From: Bacillus sp. JCM 19034
GTDB lineage: Bacteria; Bacillota; Bacilli; Bacillales; Bacillaceae_D
DNA: 64,000 bases
Assembly: GCF_001310635.1 (NCBI RefSeq)
Contig: NZ_BAXR01000003.1
Coordinates: forward strand, 108,261-172,260
Direction: 5' to 3'
Shown: in pieces, positions 27,471-36,408 of the stretch
Numbering within the stretch: the stretch's first letter is position 1
Layout of the letters: each line of letters begins with the position of its first letter
Made by a program: the position numbers and the translations under genes
Notes under the pieces: model-generated
Told to the model about the DNA's origin: nothing
The model's input: only the letters and a program-made list of their open reading frames with translations
The model's database searches: none

Positions 27471-27878
27471 ATGTTAAATGATTTGTATAGGGCAGTTGTA
27501 ATGGAACATGCGAAGAATAAGAGGAATTATGGTCGCCTGGTAGGGGGAAAGGTTAAATCGATCTATTATAAAAATCCAACATGTGGAGACTTGATCACAC
27601 TCTATATACAGATTGATCAAGAACGGATTGAAGAGGTTTCATTTGAAGGGGTAGGTTGTAGTATTAGCATGGCCTCCTCATCGATGATGACCGAAATGAT
27701 AAAAGGAAAACGTATCAATGAAGTGATCGTACAAATGAACGAATTTGAAGCTTTAGAGGATGAATCAATCGATTTAGGGGATGCACAGTCGTTAGAGGGC
27801 GTTCATAAGCTCCGTGCACGCCACAATTGTGCGTTGATGAGCTGGCAAGCTTTAGAGAGGATACTATCGCAGGAATAG
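27471..27878 (+). CDS. sufU: SufU-type sulfur transferase/scaffold protein under a Zur box
   Basis: A 135-residue SufU/IscU-family protein. The zinc or cluster ligands of SufU are all present: Cys38 and Asp40 in NPTCGDL, Cys63 in GVGCSIS and Cys120 in RHNCALMSW. The SufU-specific insert between the second and third Cys is also present. SufU accepts sulfur from SufS by zinc-ligand swapping and feeds Fe-S assembly. It usually lies in the sufCDSUB operon; here it stands alone with a COG0523 GTPase and a Zur box 24 bases upstream. That suggests a second, zinc-starvation-induced copy. A canonical sufU elsewhere cannot be checked from this window. Confidence 0.88.
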   Translation: MLNDLYRAVVMEHAKNKRNYGRLVGGKVKSIYYKNPTCGDLITLYIQIDQERIEEVSFEGVGCSISMASSSMMTEMIKGKRINEVIVQMNEFEALEDESIDLGDAQSLEGVHKLRARHNCALMSWQALERILSQE

Positions 27879-27887
27879 GGAGATTAG

Positions 27888-28810
27888 GTGTCTATGAATA
27901 GAAAAACAGAAATAATCATATTAGCTGTTTTTTTGGGGAGCGGAAAAAGTACGTTATTAAAAAATTATTACGAAAAGAAAAGAATAACGATAGGCGAGCT
28001 GCAATTATGATGAATGAGGTTGGCCAAATTAGCGTTAACTCGGCAATCGTTCCAACTATCACGCCTCTAATTGAACTATTGGATGGCTGTATTTTCTGTT
28101 CAATTCAAGGAGAATTAAGTGTACAACTAAAAAGCTTACTAGAACAAAATAATCTAGATGTTATTTATATAGAAGCAACAGGACTAGCCCATCCTCTAGA
28201 AATTATTCATGAGTTAGCTGAATTAAGTTATGTCAAAGCTGTTATTACAGTTGTTCACGTAAAGCAATGGTTAAAGCAGAATATGTCTATTAAGCTAAGA
28301 AAATTAATGAAGGAGCAACTTCGATTTGCTGATGTTATTGTTATAAATCAGATCGATCATTTTGATGCAACAAAATACGGTGAAGTGGAGTTGAGCATTA
28401 GGTCTCTAAACAATAAGGCAAAAATAATGATATCAAAATTCGCTAGTATCAATTCCTCATTTCAGGAATTGTTTAGTAGAAAAGTTGACTTATCCAGTAA
28501 TAGAAAAGAGTTTGATGCTGATATACACGATCAATTGCATGAGCATACATTAACGCTCCCATTTACAAAAGCAGTAAATCGTATACGTTTCACAAAATGG
28601 ATAAAGCAACATGAAACTTTCTATATCGTGCAAAAGGCTTTGTAAAATTGGAGGAAACCCAGGCTCTATTTATTTAATCTTTCATATCGTGAAGTTATGT
28701 TTGAACGATTACGAGGCTCTAAAGAGTATAGTCCAATTCTTATACTAATAGGCGAAAAATTGAATCGTACAATAATTGAACATGAATTACAAGAATTATA
28801 TGTCCACTAG
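27888..28810 (+). CDS. Short COG0523 (CobW-like) GTPase downstream of sufU (three apparent frameshifts)
   Basis: A COG0523 metallochaperone-type GTPase of about 307 residues. Its pieces lie in three frames: N-terminal P-loop ILAVFLGSGKSTLL, then (after one missing A in the run at 27959-27964) KEKNNDRRAAIMMNEVGQIS, LLDGCIFCSIQGELSVQL, YIEATGLAHPLEI, VINQIDHFD. After breaks near 28625 and 28670 it continues FYRAKGFVKLEETQAL and LSYREVMFERLRG, ending at 28810. The usual metal motif CxCC reads here as GCIFCSI, so one Cys is Phe-shifted or missing. GTG 27888 or ATG 27894 starts it, ten or so bases after sufU. Three breaks may be sequencing errors or early decay. Confidence 0.72.
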
Positions 28811-28859
28811 CTAAAGTGAGGATGCACCTGCATTTTAATCAATTTATCCAAAAGAATAT

Positions 28860-28916
28860 AAGACAATTCACATTACGTTCCACATTAAACTTATGTGGAA
28901 CGTAAATTTTTGTCTT
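28860..28916. terminator. Bidirectional terminator between convergent genes
   Basis: TTACGTTCCACA and TGTGGAACGTAA pair perfectly. Outer arms AAGACAA and TTGTCTT extend the stem and give A and T tracts on both sides. Confidence 0.85.
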
Positions 28917-28932
28917 AAAAAGGTGGTAGTGC

Positions 28933-29037
28933 ATGATTGAATTGAAGGTAGGTGTATGGTGTTCTAGTTTAATTGAAGAAGAGCGGTGGCTTTCTACGCT
29001 GTTTCACACTTTTAACAGAGCACCCACTATCATATAA
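28933..29037 (+). CDS. Very short open reading frame, doubtful
   Basis: A 34-codon frame from ATG 28933 with AAAGGTGG upstream (MIELKVGVWCSSLIEEERWL then STLFHTFNRAPTI). No family recognised. It may be the remnant of a longer gene or not translated. Confidence 0.25.
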   Translation: MIELKVGVWCSSLIEEERWLSTLFHTFNRAPTII

Positions 29038-29064
29038 GCAGAAATCCTTGTAACGGCTTCTTTC

Positions 29065-30243
29065 TTATTCAACAAAATCAGGCAATGGGTCGTGAAAACT
29101 TGACCAATCTTGTTTCATTTCTTCGTCTGTTAATGTACATAAATCGAGTGACTGTCTAATCTCCTCATGGTTCATATCAATACCTATTAAAACGAGCTCA
29201 GTAAGGCGATCCCCATAGACAGGATCCCATTTTTGTTGTAACTCAGGCTCTTCAGCTAATGTTTTCTTCATTTCTTCTTCACTATATGCCGCTACCCATT
29301 CTCCAGCACCTTGTAAAGTGACTGTTGAGCCTGTTTGTGAAATAAGGCCAACCATAGAGTTTCTAGTAGCAATCCATATAAAACCTTTAGCACGTACGAC
29401 ATCAACTGGCCAATCTTCAAGCCATGACATAAGACGCTTTGGATGAAAAGGCCGGCGTTTCCGGTAAACAAATGAAGATATTCCATACTCTTCTGTTTCA
29501 GGGGTATGTTCTTCATTTAATTCTTTTATCCAGCCAGCCCCTTGACTGGCTTTTTCGAAGTTAAATAGACCTGTGTGTAATATTTCAGTTAAGTCTACTT
29601 GTGAATAAGAGGTAGGAATAATGGTAGCATCAGGATTTAGTTTTTTCATGAAATCAATGATTTCACTTTTATCAATTTCACTAAGTGAATCCGTTTTATT
29701 AACGACAATGACATTAGCAAATTCGATTTGATCGATTAATAAATCAGAAATGTCGCGAACATCGTTTTCATCTGTACCGAGTTTACGATCTAAAAGTGTT
29801 TCTCCTGATGCGTAATCTTCCCAAAATTGAGTAGCATTTATAACTGTTACCATTGTATCTAATTGACACTTATTCGTTAAATCTATCCCCACCTCTTCGT
29901 CAATATACGTAAATGTTTGTGCAACTGGAATTGGTTCACTAATACCAGATGACTCGATCACAATATAATCAATTCCGCCTTCAGCAATTAGACGTTCGAC
30001 TTCCTGCATTAAATCTTCACGTAACGTACAGCAAATACAACCATTTTGTAACTCCACTAATTTTTCTTCTGTTCTCGAAATACTTTGCTGTTTCACTAGT
30101 GCTCCATCAATGTTAATTTCACTCATATCATTAACAATAACAGCTACCCTTAAGCCTTGGCGGTTTTGGAGTATGTGGGTAAGTAATGTCGTCTTACCAG
30201 CACCTAAATATCCGCTCAAAACGGTAACGGGGATTTTTTTCAT
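29065..30243 (-). CDS. yciC: COG0523 zinc metallochaperone GTPase (YciC/ZagA type)
   Basis: A 392-residue GTPase of the YciC/ZagA subgroup. Motifs are P-loop VLSGYLGAGKTTLL, metal motif [12 protein letters not shown] (CxCC), Walker B IVIESSGISEP, GTP specificity VVNKTDSLSE and the C-terminal CobW_C domain (SSFVYRKRRPFHPKRL). ATG 30243 follows GGAGTGG. In B. subtilis YciC is strongly induced by zinc starvation through Zur and helps deliver zinc to essential enzymes. Zur box 2 lies 13 bases upstream, in the divergent region shared with the second COG0523 gene. The assignment rests on motif content plus the operator. Confidence 0.9.
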   Translation of the reverse strand: MKKIPVTVLSGYLGAGKTTLLTHILQNRQGLRVAVIVNDMSEINIDGALVKQQSISRTEEKLVELQNGCICCTLREDLMQEVERLIAEGGIDYIVIESSGISEPIPVAQTFTYIDEEVGIDLTNKCQLDTMVTVINATQFWEDYASGETLLDRKLGTDENDVRDISDLLIDQIEFANVIVVNKTDSLSEIDKSEIIDFMKKLNPDATIIPTSYSQVDLTEILHTGLFNFEKASQGAGWIKELNEEHTPETEEYGISSFVYRKRRPFHPKRLMSWLEDWPVDVVRAKGFIWIATRNSMVGLISQTGSTVTLQGAGEWVAAYSEEEMKKTLAEEPELQQKWDPVYGDRLTELVLIGIDMNHEEIRQSLDLCTLTDEEMKQDWSSFHDPLPDFVE

Positions 30244-30256
30244 ATGTTCCACTCCT

Positions 30257-30277
30257 AAATAGTAATTATTACGATTT
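30257..30277 (-). promoter_or_regulatory. Zur box 2, upstream of yciC-like gene
   Basis: A 21-bp dyad with core TAGTAATTATTACGA at 30260-30274. It is identical over all 21 bases to box 3 and differs by one base from the Bacillus Zur consensus. It lies between the promoter and the start codon of the minus-strand gene. Confidence 0.82.
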
Positions 30278-30325
30278 AAATTGTAGACCTAAACTAACTT
30301 AATGTAAATAGAAAAGAAAAAAGTT

Positions 30326-30355
30326 TTGACATTCGTAAAAAGAATATAGTATTGT
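30326..30355 (+). promoter_or_regulatory. Sigma-A-type promoter for the second COG0523 gene and dcd
   Basis: TTGACA (30326-30331) and TATTGT (30350-30355) with 18 bp between them. Zur box 3 starts five bases after the -10, overlapping the expected start of transcription. Confidence 0.6.
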
Positions 30356-30360
30356 TATGT

Positions 30361-30381
30361 AAATAGTAATTATTACGATTT
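30361..30381 (+). promoter_or_regulatory. Zur box 3, upstream of second COG0523 gene and dcd
   Basis: Core TAGTAATTATTACGA at 30364-30378, the same 21 bases as box 2. It ends 14 bases before the start codon at 30396. Confidence 0.82.
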
Positions 30382-30395
30382 TCGTGGAGGTTAAT

Positions 30396-31594
30396 ATGAA
30401 TACGAAAATTCCTGTTACAGTCCTAAGTGGTTATCTAGGTTCAGGTAAGACAACTTTATTAAATCATTTGTTAAAAAATCGTGATGGATTGAAAATTGCA
30501 GTGATTGTAAATGACATGAGTGAAGTAAATATTGATGCTGATTTAGTTCGACAAGGTGGGGGATTTCACGTACAGATGAAAAGCTAGTAGAAATGTCAAA
30601 TGGATGTATTTGCTGTACATTACGAGAGGATCTATTAGTTGAAGTAGAGCGACTTGCAAAAGCAGGTGATATTGATTATATAGTCATTGAATCAACTGGA
30701 ATTAGTGAACCGACTCCTGTTGCTCAAACCTTTTCATACATAGATGAAGAATTAAATATCGATTTAACGTCGTATTGCCGTTTGGATACGATGGTAACGG
30801 TAGTGGATGCCAATCGATTTTGGCATGATCTCCGTTCAGGAGATCGTTTATTAGACCGAAAAGAAGCGGTCGGTGAAGCTGATACGCGTGAAATTGCTGA
30901 TCTATTAATTGAACAGATTGAATTTTGTGACGTACTTATTTTAAATAAATGTGACTTAGTTAGTGAGGAACAATTGGAAAAGCTTGAGTTTGTCTTGCGA
31001 ACATTGCAACCAAAGGCGAAGATTATTCGCTCTGTTAATGCAGAAGTTAATCCGGAAGTATTACTTAATACTCATTTATTTAATTTTCAAGAAGCAAGTC
31101 AATCAGCTGGCTGGATTCGTGAGTTAACACAGGGACATCAGCAACATACTCCTGAAACAGAAGAGTACGGTATTTCATCGTTTGTTTATCGGAGTAGGTT
31201 GCCATTTCACTCAGTGCGTTTTAAAAATTATATGGAACAACTACCAGAAAATATTGTGCGTGCGAAAGGGATTGCTTGGTGTGCTACTCAAAATGATCTA
31301 GCGTTGCTCGTCTCACAAGCAGGACCTGCACTTTCAATTGAACCTGTTTCATTTTGGGTGGCAAGTTTACCGAAAGCGGAAAGAGAGCAACTATTGTTAG
31401 ACAATCCACAGATTCTTGAAGAATGGGATCAAACGTATGGGGATCGTCATACAAAACTTGTGTTTATTGGAACGGAATTAGATCCAAAGGAAATTATAGA
31501 ACAACTGAATCAATGTTTGCTATCAGATTCAGAGTTAACATTTAATTGGAAAACGATGGACGACCCATTTGAGTGGGATGTGCATCGAGCATAA
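30396..31594 (+). CDS. Second COG0523 metallochaperone GTPase (apparent frameshift at 30564-30566)
   Basis: About 400 residues, closely similar along its length to the divergent YciC-type protein. P-loop is [14 protein letters not shown], metal motif [12 protein letters not shown], Walker [15 protein letters not shown] and GTP specificity [11 protein letters not shown]. One missing T in GGATTTCACG (30561-30570) breaks the frame; restoring it gives [23 protein letters not shown] 30396 follows GTGGAGG. Two related GTPases behind identical Zur boxes suggest a duplication with different client proteins. The dCTP deaminase gene starts 15 bases after its stop. Confidence 0.87.
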
Positions 31595-31609
31595 TAAGGA
31601 GAATAGAAA

Positions 31610-32152
31610 TTGATAATATCAGGAAAAACCATTTTAGAGAAGTGGCAGAAACATGATTTAAAAATTTCACCGTTTGATCCAACGTTACAACTACAGCCTG
31701 CTTCTGTCGATTTAAGACTAGGTAATGACTTCAAAATAGTAAACGATCAAAAAGTTGATAAGCTATATATGGATAAACAGGCTGATTATAAATCGGTTGA
31801 AGTTGTTCAAAACAAGATTACGATTCCCCCGCAAACATTTATGCTTGCAACGACGTGTGAAACAATACAATTACCGAGCAATCTAACGGCCTTTGTTGAG
31901 GGACGAAGTTCGGTTGGTAGGCTCGGTCTATTTATTCAAAATGCAGGGTGGGTTGATCCGGGCTTTTGTGGGCAAATAACGTTAGAGCTCTACAATTCCA
32001 ACCAAGTCCCAATTGAAGTGGAAGTGGGGAGGCGAATCTGCCAATTAGTCATTGCAAAGCTTGATAAGGAAGCAGACGAATACAAGGGGAAATATGTGAA
32101 ACAAGTAGGAGCAACAGTTAGTCAGATTTATTTGGATCAGGATAAGGGATAA
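31610..32152 (+). CDS. dcd: dCTP deaminase, in a Zur-controlled operon
   Basis: A 180-residue dCTP deaminase of the dUTPase fold. The family signature VEGRSSVGRLGLFIQNAGWV is followed by DPGFCGQITLELYN, which holds the catalytic Glu. TTG 31610 starts it behind AAGGAG. It makes dUTP (or dUMP if bifunctional) from dCTP without any metal at the deamination centre. Bacillus normally makes dUMP with the zinc enzymes dCMP deaminase and cytidine deaminase. Here the gene is 15 bases behind a Zur-regulated COG0523 GTPase, so it should be made in zinc starvation. Family is firm; the zinc-sparing role is inferred. Confidence 0.88.
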   Translation: MIISGKTILEKWQKHDLKISPFDPTLQLQPASVDLRLGNDFKIVNDQKVDKLYMDKQADYKSVEVVQNKITIPPQTFMLATTCETIQLPSNLTAFVEGRSSVGRLGLFIQNAGWVDPGFCGQITLELYNSNQVPIEVEVGRRICQLVIAKLDKEADEYKGKYVKQVGATVSQIYLDQDKG

Positions 32153-32182
32153 GAACTGTATATAAACACAGATCGTAGTATT

Positions 32183-32211
32183 CGGGTTGTCCACATAGGA
32201 TAACCCGTTTT
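32183..32211 (+). terminator. Rho-independent terminator after dcd
   Basis: CGGGTTGTCC pairs with GGATAACCCG (one G-T pair) around ACATA and is followed by TTTTG. Confidence 0.8.
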
Positions 32212-32381
32212 GTCATTTGTTTAGAGATAGATACAAGAGTAAATTTTTAGAATAATTAAATTTTTGGATATAACACCTTTTTATGTGCAAAAACTATGGA
32301 AATATACTATACTTCTATATGAAATATGAACTATAAATTTATTCATTTCATCAAGTGAAAAAGGAAATATGGAGGAGATTT

Positions 32382-34419
32382 TTGTCAATTAAAGTAAAGC
32401 TAGTAGTCTTATTTACCTCTTTGATAATGTTTATAGCTGTTGGTTTAGGAGGTCTTTCCATTTGGAATAGTTCTAATACAATTGAACTAGAAGCTGAGAG
32501 TAATATTACGAGTATTGCGTATGAAAGTGCAAAATTAATCGACGCAACGATTAAGCAGGAAACAAGCTTTTTATCAGCTATAGCCGAAAACTCCGTTATA
32601 ACCGATGAAGAAAACAGACAAGCGTATTTTAATGAATTAGCTAAAAAATACAATTATGTTGATTTCTCTTTTGTTCGTTCCTCTGGACAGGTAGAATCAT
32701 TGACAACAAATAGTGTATGGTCAAATGTAAGTGGGGAAGGTTTTTTGAAAGATCTTTAGCTGGTGAACCTTCTGTTTCAAATGTTTTTTTAGCATCTGAA
32801 AATCAAGAACCTCTTATTTCATACGCCGTTCCCATTTACGAGGGTACACAGATCGAAGGTGTTTTAATTGGGTCAAAAAGTGCACGACATTTATCAGATA
32901 TAGTTGATGCAATTGATTTTGGAAACTATCAATCTTCAAGAGGTTTTGTTGCTAATCGTGATGGTACATATCAAGCTCATCATGAGTATATGTTAGTTGA
33001 ATGGCAGTTAAATTTAATTGAAATGGCTAATATGAGAGAGCTAGTTGAGCAAGGGTTAGTTCCGGAAGAAGATGCTGATTTTTCGATCGAACCTCTAGGT
33101 CAATTATTCGCAGAAAAAATTAGTCAAGGGGAAGTTGGCATTGGGGAGCATTCTTTTGACGGAATTCGTACATTGGTAGGCTATGCACCTATTTCAGGAA
33201 CAGATTGGGTCATAGTTATTGAGGTTGATGATAATGAAATTTTCCAATCGTTAAACGATCTTGTTGTCTTACTTATTCTATTAATTGTCGTTTTTGTAGT
33301 CATTGGTGTAGTAGGTACATATTGGGTAAGTCATTCATTGAGTAAGCCTATCAAGGCGGTTACAGGAGAATTAAATAAGCTAGCTAATTACGACTTGAAA
33401 CTTTCTGATGCACTAACTAACTATGGAAAACGTAAAGACGAAATTGGCCATATGATTTTTGCGTTGGGAAAAATGCAGGCGAATTTTGTTGATTTAATCA
33501 AAGCGTCTAGAAAACTATCTGGTAAAGTATTAAAAGCATCCGATTTATTAACTGAAAGAAGTCAACAAACGGAACGTGCATCTAGTGAGGTATCTCAAGC
33601 TATAGATGGTATAGCATCTGGTGCTGTTGAACAGGCTGAAGATACCGAAAAGGGAGCAAACGAAATTCAATTATTGAGCGAGCATATGAATGATAATGTA
33701 AAACAATTAACGGTTTTAACGAATGCAATTAATAAAGTTACGACATTAAAAGATGATGGTGAGAATCAATTAACTGAATTGATGGAAAAGACAAAAGTCA
33801 ATTCTCAATCTATTCAGGATATTAAAGGAATCATAGTAAATACTGATGAAAGTGCAGAAAAAATTGAGGCAGCTAGTCATATGATTCGTAGCATTTCCGA
33901 ACAAACCAATTTGTTAGCTTTAAATGCGGCAATTGAAGCTGCACGTGCTGGTGAAGCTGGAAAAGGGTTTGCTGTAGTTGCTGATGAAGTACGTAAGCTT
34001 GCCGAACAATCAAATACATTTACGGAAGAGATTGTTCAAATTATTCAAGAATTAATAAGTAAAACGGAGCATGCTGTTTCAACGGTAAGTCAAGTAGAAG
34101 AGCATTCTGTTATTCAAGAACAGAGTTTAAGTAAAACAAGGTATCAATTTACTGAAATGGCAAAAGTGATTGAAAATATGCAAAAATCGGCAAATAAAAT
34201 TACAAAATCTAGCGACGATATGCAATTAAAGAAGGAAGAGCTAGTTGGCTTATCGGTAATTTATCAGCTATTTCAGAAGAAAATGCAGCAACGACAGAAG
34301 AAGCTACCGCTTCAGTTGATGAACAAGCATCATCTATTCGTGAGATAGCTCGAGCTAGCGAAGAATTAGCTCAATTATCTATGGAAATGGCAAAAAATAT
34401 TGAACAATTTAAATTATAA
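32382..34419 (+). CDS. Methyl-accepting chemotaxis protein (two apparent frameshifts)
   Basis: A chemoreceptor of about 679 residues. One membrane segment lies near the N-terminus ([20 protein letters not shown]), then an extracellular Cache-type sensor, a second membrane segment ([20 protein letters not shown]), HAMP, and the signalling hairpin with the strictly conserved tip [23 protein letters not shown] 32382 follows GGAGGAGA. The frame breaks at the T run 32741-32746 (one T short; restored reading [14 protein letters not shown]) and near 34253 (restored reading [20 protein letters not shown] to the end at 34419). The ligand is unknown. Confidence 0.87.
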
Positions 34420-34427
34420 TCCGTAGT

Positions 34428-34473
34428 GAAGACCATGGAAAAGGAGTGTTTCCTTTTTCTATGGTCTTCTTTC
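34428..34473 (+). terminator. Rho-independent terminator after the chemoreceptor gene
   Basis: GAAGACCATGGAAAAGGA and TCCTTTTTCTATGGTCTTC form a long stem with one mismatch, followed by TTTCT. Confidence 0.85.
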
Positions 34474-34541
34474 TATCATCAAAAAAATCAACATGCTATA
34501 ATAAAAACGTATGCGTTTACAATAGAAGGGAAGTCATAAAT

Positions 34542-35764
34542 GTGAAACGAACGCACTTGGCTTTAAATCGGTATGAGTACAAAGAATCACAAGTTTTCGC
34601 AACGACGAAAGATCATACTATTTTTTTAAGTGCTATTTTTTGTTTTTGGTTTTGTACATATGTATATATCCCTGTATTTTCACTCTATTTAGAGGCAATT
34701 GGTTTTACTTATTCAATGATTGGAATTATTTTAGGTAGTTACGGTGTAACACAGATTTTATTTCGTTTTCCCCTTGGAATTCTTTCCGATAAGCTCTATA
34801 GCATTCGGAAGCATTTACTTACAATCGGTTTTGTTGCAGGAATAATTAGTGGGGTATTTCTTTTATTCTTTGAAACATTTATTGCTATCTTTTTTGCTCG
34901 ATTATTAGCAGGAATTACTGCAGCCATGTGGGTTATGGCTACAGTTCTTTATTCTCATTATGTAAGAGAACAATTTGCTGCTAAAGCGATGAGTCGAATC
35001 CAGTTTTTAACAGTGTTTGCACAGTTTATTAGTATGTTAGTAAGTAGTTACCTCGTTTATTATTTTGGTTGGAAATCACCATTTATAGTTGCAACAGTTG
35101 CAGCCATCGTTGGAACAATCCTTGCCTTACAAATTAAAGATTTCTCGGTTCAACATCAACGAAGTGTATACACGTTAAAACAGCATATAACTAAGACGCT
35201 TCAAATAAAAGGGTTAAGAATCATAACCTTGCTTTCATTAGGGCTCATTCAATATTATTTATTACGATTTTTGGTTTTTCACCAATGCTTGTTACTAACT
35301 TAACCGATTCTCCTAATGCAGTTACGGCTCTAGTTTGTGCATTTTTTATACCTCATGCTTTGGCGTCGGTTTATTTTATGATACGCACATTAGAGAAGCG
35401 GCTTCAACCGATCATACTAACCATTAATTTCATTGTCACCGCTTTGTTTGTTTTTCTTGTTCCCCTTTCTCAATCCTGGATGATTGTCGTACTGTTACAT
35501 GGAGGATTAGGTTTAGCACTTGGTTTATTATTTCCACTTCTATTGGCAATGGTAGTTCAAGTCAGTAACAAAGAACTAAAGAATTCAGCAATGGGCTTTT
35601 ACCAGTCTTTTTATGCAATAGGAATCATGCTTGGTCCTCTATTTGCGGGGGCAATTGCCGAGAAAACGAATGTAGCAAATGCTTTTTATTTTTGCGGTAC
35701 ACTTGCTATTATATGTGCAATTGTCGTGTATAAAGTAAAACTATACGTCTCGTATCCGAAGTAA
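34542..35764 (+). CDS. Major facilitator superfamily transporter (apparent frameshift near 35259)
   Basis: A 12-TM MFS protein of about 407 residues. The family loop is RFPLGILSDKLYSIRKH after the second helix, and a matching motif lies in the second half (GFYQSFYAIGIMLGPLFAG). GTG 34542 follows GAAGGGAAG. The first frame ends at 35303; one missing T in TATTATTTA (35251-35260) restores FITIFGFSPMLVTNLTDSPN and joins it to the rest. It stands alone. The substrate is unknown; drug or sugar efflux relatives look similar. Confidence 0.8.
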
Positions 35765-35884
35765 GCAGAATAAGAATAAAATCATTTGTTGTTGTGAAAA
35801 GGTTATTGAAATCCAGTTCCTATTTAGTCTAAATTGTAACGAAATCATTAAATTCTTCGTTTTATGAATAAATAGGAGGTTTTG

Positions 35885-36334
35885 ATGAAAACAAAATGGA
35901 TGTATTTTCAATTAGTTATTCTATTTTTATTATTGGCTAGCTGTTCGTCTTTAACATTAGTAAAAAGCGAGTATGGAGATTTACCGTCAAAATTAGTGGA
36001 AGGTGCTGTTCAAATTACGATGACTGTAACTAAGCAGACAGCTAGCAGTTTAGAAGTCGAAATAGTAAATAGCGGAGAGTTAGAAATTGTTTCTGGGGAG
36101 TATTATCATATAGAAAAATTTCAAGATGATGATTGGTATGTTGTTCCGTTTCAAGATGATACGGTGTTTACTGATATAGGCTACTTACTAGAATCAGAGG
36201 GTGTCAAAGAACTATCTATACCGCTAGACCAATTGGCTATTGATCTTGATGAAGGGTTGTATCGAGTGAGTAAGGAGTTTTGGTACGATGGGCAAGGATA
36301 TATTATTGCTGCTCCCTTTGAGATCGTTCACTAA
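35885..36334 (+). CDS. Small lipoprotein with Ig-like (Big_14-type) domain
   Basis: A 149-residue exported lipoprotein. The signal peptide ends LLLASCSS (lipobox Cys near residue 20). The mature part (VEIVNSGELEIVSGEYYHIE, DDDWYVVPF) resembles the single immunoglobulin-like domain common in small Bacillus lipoproteins. ATG 35885 follows AGGAGGT. Function unknown. Confidence 0.65.
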   Translation: MKTKWMYFQLVILFLLLASCSSLTLVKSEYGDLPSKLVEGAVQITMTVTKQTASSLEVEIVNSGELEIVSGEYYHIEKFQDDDWYVVPFQDDTVFTDIGYLLESEGVKELSIPLDQLAIDLDEGLYRVSKEFWYDGQGYIIAAPFEIVH

Positions 36335-36335
36335 G

Positions 36336-36374
36336 AAAGGAGCATAGAATTCTTATTTCCTTTATGCTCCTTTT
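36336..36374. terminator. Bidirectional terminator
   Basis: AAAGGAGCATA pairs with TATGCTCCTTT and has A and T tracts on either side. It separates the lipoprotein gene from the convergent lactate permease gene. Confidence 0.8.
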
Positions 36375-36408
36375 AATTGATTTCGATAAATTTTTGGTTT
36401 CGCCAATT

